This document shows positions 14,047 to 16,177 of a stretch of DNA of 16,177 nt, piece by piece. Source of the stretch: JAKLDO01 sp035354435 (GTDB lineage Bacteria > UBP6 > UBA1177); the NCBI GenBank assembly GCA_035354435.1, contig DAOQAY010000059.1, positions 1-16,177 on the forward strand, given 5' to 3'. Position numbers and translations under genes: made by a program. Position 1 is the first letter of the stretch; the number at the start of each line of letters is the position of its first letter. The notes beneath the pieces were generated by a model. It was given only the letters and a program-made list of their open reading frames with translations. It did not search any database and was not told the origin of the DNA.

Positions 14047-15327
14047 TTGAAGGTATTTAAGGTTTACTTTCTTGCTCTTTTGCTCATTTTCATGGTTCCT
14101 TTATTAGCTTTAGCTGAAGAAAAAGCGGCTGAAGAAGGGGGATCTGAAGATGCTGTTTCGCAAGAAGCGGCAGAGAGTACAGAAGAAGTTAAGAAAGAAG
14201 ATGCTGAAAAGAAAGATGAAAAGCCTGCAGATGAAGAAAATGCGGAAGCTGAAAAATCTGCAGAAGTACAGCCCGCACAAATGGAGCCGACGGAATTAAA
14301 ACCCGCGGAAGTAAAGCCTACAGAAGAAAAAACTGCGGAAATGAAACCTGCGGAACCACAGGCTGATGAACCCAAGGTTACAGCTAAAGTTGAAAGTGAA
14401 GGCGAAGGCGAAGCTGATAAAAAAGATGACAAGGAAAAAAGTGATAAGAAATTCAGCGTCAGCGTTACCAACGGTTTTTCGCACGGTCTTTCAAAAGAAA
14501 GAAAATCTTTCAGTTATAGTTTGACTCTAGGTGCCAACTATACTTTCCCGTGGAAAATGTCGTTTGGTGCAGATGTCGGATTAAGAGCGTCATACAAATA
14601 TGATATGAAAGAAGCTACTGCGTTAGAAGATGGAACAATTTCAAATAAAGAGGTTAATTATGGTGAATTTGATGGAACACCTCTTAATCTTGGGCTTACA
14701 ATGCCATTCAAACTTTTCTGGGAAATAGATGGAACTGCCGGTATAGGTGCTATTTTACCTTTTACCTCTACCGAATTATGGGAACAGGCAAAAATTAAAG
14801 CCGGTCTTTCAGCAAATTTTGGTATAAAACGGTCTTTTAAAATTGCCAAAGAAACTTCGATAAGTACCAGTTTTGGTTTCGGTTATACAAAAACTTTTGC
14901 TGATGAGACTTTTGTGTGGGATGAATATACAAAAGAATCTATTGCATCCATACAGGAGCATGCTTTCGATCTGGGTCTGGGTTTATCACTTGCATATAAA
15001 GGTCTCACTTTAAATGTTTCCGGGGGCTATGTAATTGGAAAAAATTATGTTTTGAAATATAAAGATCAAACAGATTATGTTAGTGATGTTGCTGATCAGG
15101 AATGGTACTATTTATTCTCTTTCGGAGCTAATATTTCATATGTGTATAAAGATTGGAATTTTGCAATTGGTGCCAAAACCAATGCTTCTGAATATGACAA
15201 TGGAAATTATTCAGGATTTAATACGGTTGCCGGAGATCCGACAGTTAAGAACGGATCTGCCAACTATCCGTTTAAACCGAAATATACAGTAGTTTTTGCT
15301 AATATTGGCTATTCATACAGTTTCTAA
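14047..15327 (+). CDS. Predicted outer-membrane beta-barrel protein with acidic Ala/Pro/Glu/Lys-rich linker
   Basis: This 426-residue protein (from TTG 14047) has a Sec signal peptide: KVFKVYF, a hydrophobic stretch, then ALA (21-23) for cleavage. Residues about 24-135 are low complexity, rich in Glu, Lys, Ala and Pro with irregular repeats of the KPAEVKPTEEKTAEMKPAEP type, probably an extended periplasmic spacer. Residues about 136-426 show alternating hydrophobic/polar strands rich in aromatics and Gly, and the protein ends IGYSYSF; the terminal Phe is the usual BAM recognition signal. An N-terminal spacer ahead of a barrel could reach across the periplasm or peptidoglycan. The transported or bound partner is unknown. 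Starting at ATG 14035 would add four residues. The partial lipoprotein gene follows 17 nt later. Confidence 0.8.
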   Translation: MKVFKVYFLALLLIFMVPLLALAEEKAAEEGGSEDAVSQEAAESTEEVKKEDAEKKDEKPADEENAEAEKSAEVQPAQMEPTELKPAEVKPTEEKTAEMKPAEPQADEPKVTAKVESEGEGEADKKDDKEKSDKKFSVSVTNGFSHGLSKERKSFSYSLTLGANYTFPWKMSFGADVGLRASYKYDMKEATALEDGTISNKEVNYGEFDGTPLNLGLTMPFKLFWEIDGTAGIGAILPFTSTELWEQAKIKAGLSANFGIKRSFKIAKETSISTSFGFGYTKTFADETFVWDEYTKESIASIQEHAFDLGLGLSLAYKGLTLNVSGGYVIGKNYVLKYKDQTDYVSDVADQEWYYLFSFGANISYVYKDWNFAIGAKTNASEYDNGNYSGFNTVAGDPTVKNGSANYPFKPKYTVVFANIGYSYSF

Positions 15328-15344
15328 TTTAAGGAGGTTTTATT

Positions 15345-16177
15345 ATGAACTGGTTTAAAAGAGCATTTTCACTGCTTGCAGCTCTTGTTGTTGTGATGAT
15401 CGCTGTATCATGTACAACAGAAAGAGACGCAGTGGACAAATCACCTGAGATCTCTTTGGACAAAAGATTGTTCGAAGGGGAGTTCTTTCTCCGTCAAACT
15501 ATTGTTGATTTACCTTACACGGCAGACTATTCGTTTATCGGTGAATCAAGTGATGGTAAAGTTGTTAAATGGAAAATTACAGAGAATTGGCTCATTGCCT
15601 ACAGCGTTTGGGACAAGCTCACTGTTGTAGACACAAACGAAAATGTAGATGTCAATGAAACTCCGATTGTAGCATATCCGATCGCTATGCATTACGACAT
15701 CGTTCCATCTGAAAACCCTACAACAGGTGAAGCACTGCCTGTTCTTAACATCAATCAGGACAGACCTTGGAATGAAAGGCGTTATTTCCAGCTTTTAACA
15801 AATTCTATGAGCGGTGTAAGCAATTACGAACTCAAGTATCTTGCCATGACACAGGAAGAGGGAGCTCCTTTTATCAGAGCAGGTCTTACAACTGCTACAG
15901 ACTGGGAATTCTATTCTCATGACGGAACATTCATAGTTCCAAAGAAATATCGCGAATATACAGCTGTTGCTGACAACAAAGAAAGACTGGCAAAGGAAGT
16001 TGAGTGGTTTCAATTTTTCTCAACCGAATATTTCGAGCCTGTCAATGACTGGAGCAGCATCTACACTATGGAAGATGTTGAAGAATTTATCGGGAATGAA
16101 CCTGCTACTGTAACTTACCGCTATGTTTTCTCAAAAGTTAACAGAGATGTTGTAGGAAAGAGAGATTATGATCTTGC
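15345..16177 (+). CDS. Large secreted lipoprotein, 3' end outside the window
   Basis: This open frame runs 277 codons to the window edge without a stop. AAGGAGG at 15331-15337 precedes ATG 15345. The N-terminus has a basic start, a hydrophobic core and the lipobox IAVSC (Cys23), so it is a lipoprotein. The next region (about 38-100: LDKRLFEGEFFLRQTIVDLPYTADYSFIGES in register, then KWKITENWLIAYSVWD) reminds me of N-termini of large predicted zinc-dependent metalloprotease lipoproteins in myxobacterial-type genomes. No HEXXH catalytic site is in the visible part, so that is a weak family hint only. It is probably cotranscribed with the barrel gene 17 nt upstream. Confidence 0.83.
   Translation, partial: MNWFKRAFSLLAALVVVMIAVSCTTERDAVDKSPEISLDKRLFEGEFFLRQTIVDLPYTADYSFIGESSDGKVVKWKITENWLIAYSVWDKLTVVDTNENVDVNETPIVAYPIAMHYDIVPSENPTTGEALPVLNINQDRPWNERRYFQLLTNSMSGVSNYELKYLAMTQEEGAPFIRAGLTTATDWEFYSHDGTFIVPKKYREYTAVADNKERLAKEVEWFQFFSTEYFEPVNDWSSIYTMEDVEEFIGNEPATVTYRYVFSKVNRDVVGKRDYDL

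Noticed and set aside
14010..14060. Leader-peptide ORF (TTG start after AAGGAG) overlapping the barrel gene start
   Set aside because: Only 16 residues from a non-ATG start, with no attenuator-like hairpin or regulatory codon run; insufficient support.
14064..14471. Ser/Ala-rich minus-strand frame opposite the barrel-protein spacer
   Set aside because: It is the complement of the low-complexity Glu/Lys/Ala-coding repeats, which leaves that frame open by composition alone.

Overview
The window is an AT-rich, densely coded bacterial segment from a Gram-negative organism. Three predicted lipoproteins or secreted proteins, an outer-membrane barrel ending in Phe and an FtsX/MacB-type permease show a double membrane. 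Ferredoxin-bearing MinD ATPases, Mrp, two dinitrogenase-cofactor-family proteins, a CoA-disulfide-reductase/rhodanese and a radical SAM enzyme suggest an anaerobe or microaerophile. Two sigma-54 activator-type ATPases, one with FHA domains, recall deltaproteobacterial and myxobacterial lineages, but the phylum cannot be fixed from this sequence.

Region 1 (1-2474, +): a two-FHA sigma-54-type AAA+ ATPase without a DNA-binding domain, followed 13 nt later by a leucine-rich-repeat lipoprotein. Region 2 (2480-3961, -): an RRE-like/radical SAM/SPASM peptide maturase driven by a near-consensus sigma-70 promoter. It is followed by an unlisted 28-residue ORF with a strong Shine-Dalgarno and a C-terminal CX2CCX4C, which together look like a minimal RiPP locus.

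Region 3 (4023-6429): a Cys-rich PAS / AAA+ / Fis sigma-54 activator (+) meets an Mrp/ApbC ATPase (-) tail to tail. The mrp upstream region carries GTCGCA repeats and a perfect dyad, then a very good -24/-12 (sigma-54) promoter pointing at the next genes.

Region 4 (6430-13833, +): nine tightly packed genes that appear to form one operon behind that promoter. They encode a NifX-like protein, a CoA-disulfide/persulfide reductase fused to rhodanese, a second NifX-like protein, two MinD ATPases each with two [4Fe-4S] ferredoxin motifs, a PaaI-type thioesterase, an ABC ATPase, a permease with a His-rich periplasmic loop, and a membrane-anchored DUF3299-like protein. The working hypothesis is a sigma-54-controlled, redox-sensed system for Fe-S or sulfane-sulfur handling linked to a metal- or lipoprotein-related ABC module.

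Region 5 (13834-16177, +): a separate promoter, an outer-membrane beta-barrel with a long acidic Ala/Pro/Glu/Lys-rich linker (probably starting at TTG), and the 5' part of a large lipoprotein cut by the window edge. No gene-free stretch exceeds 300 bases and no rRNA, tRNA, CRISPR array or insertion sequence was seen.
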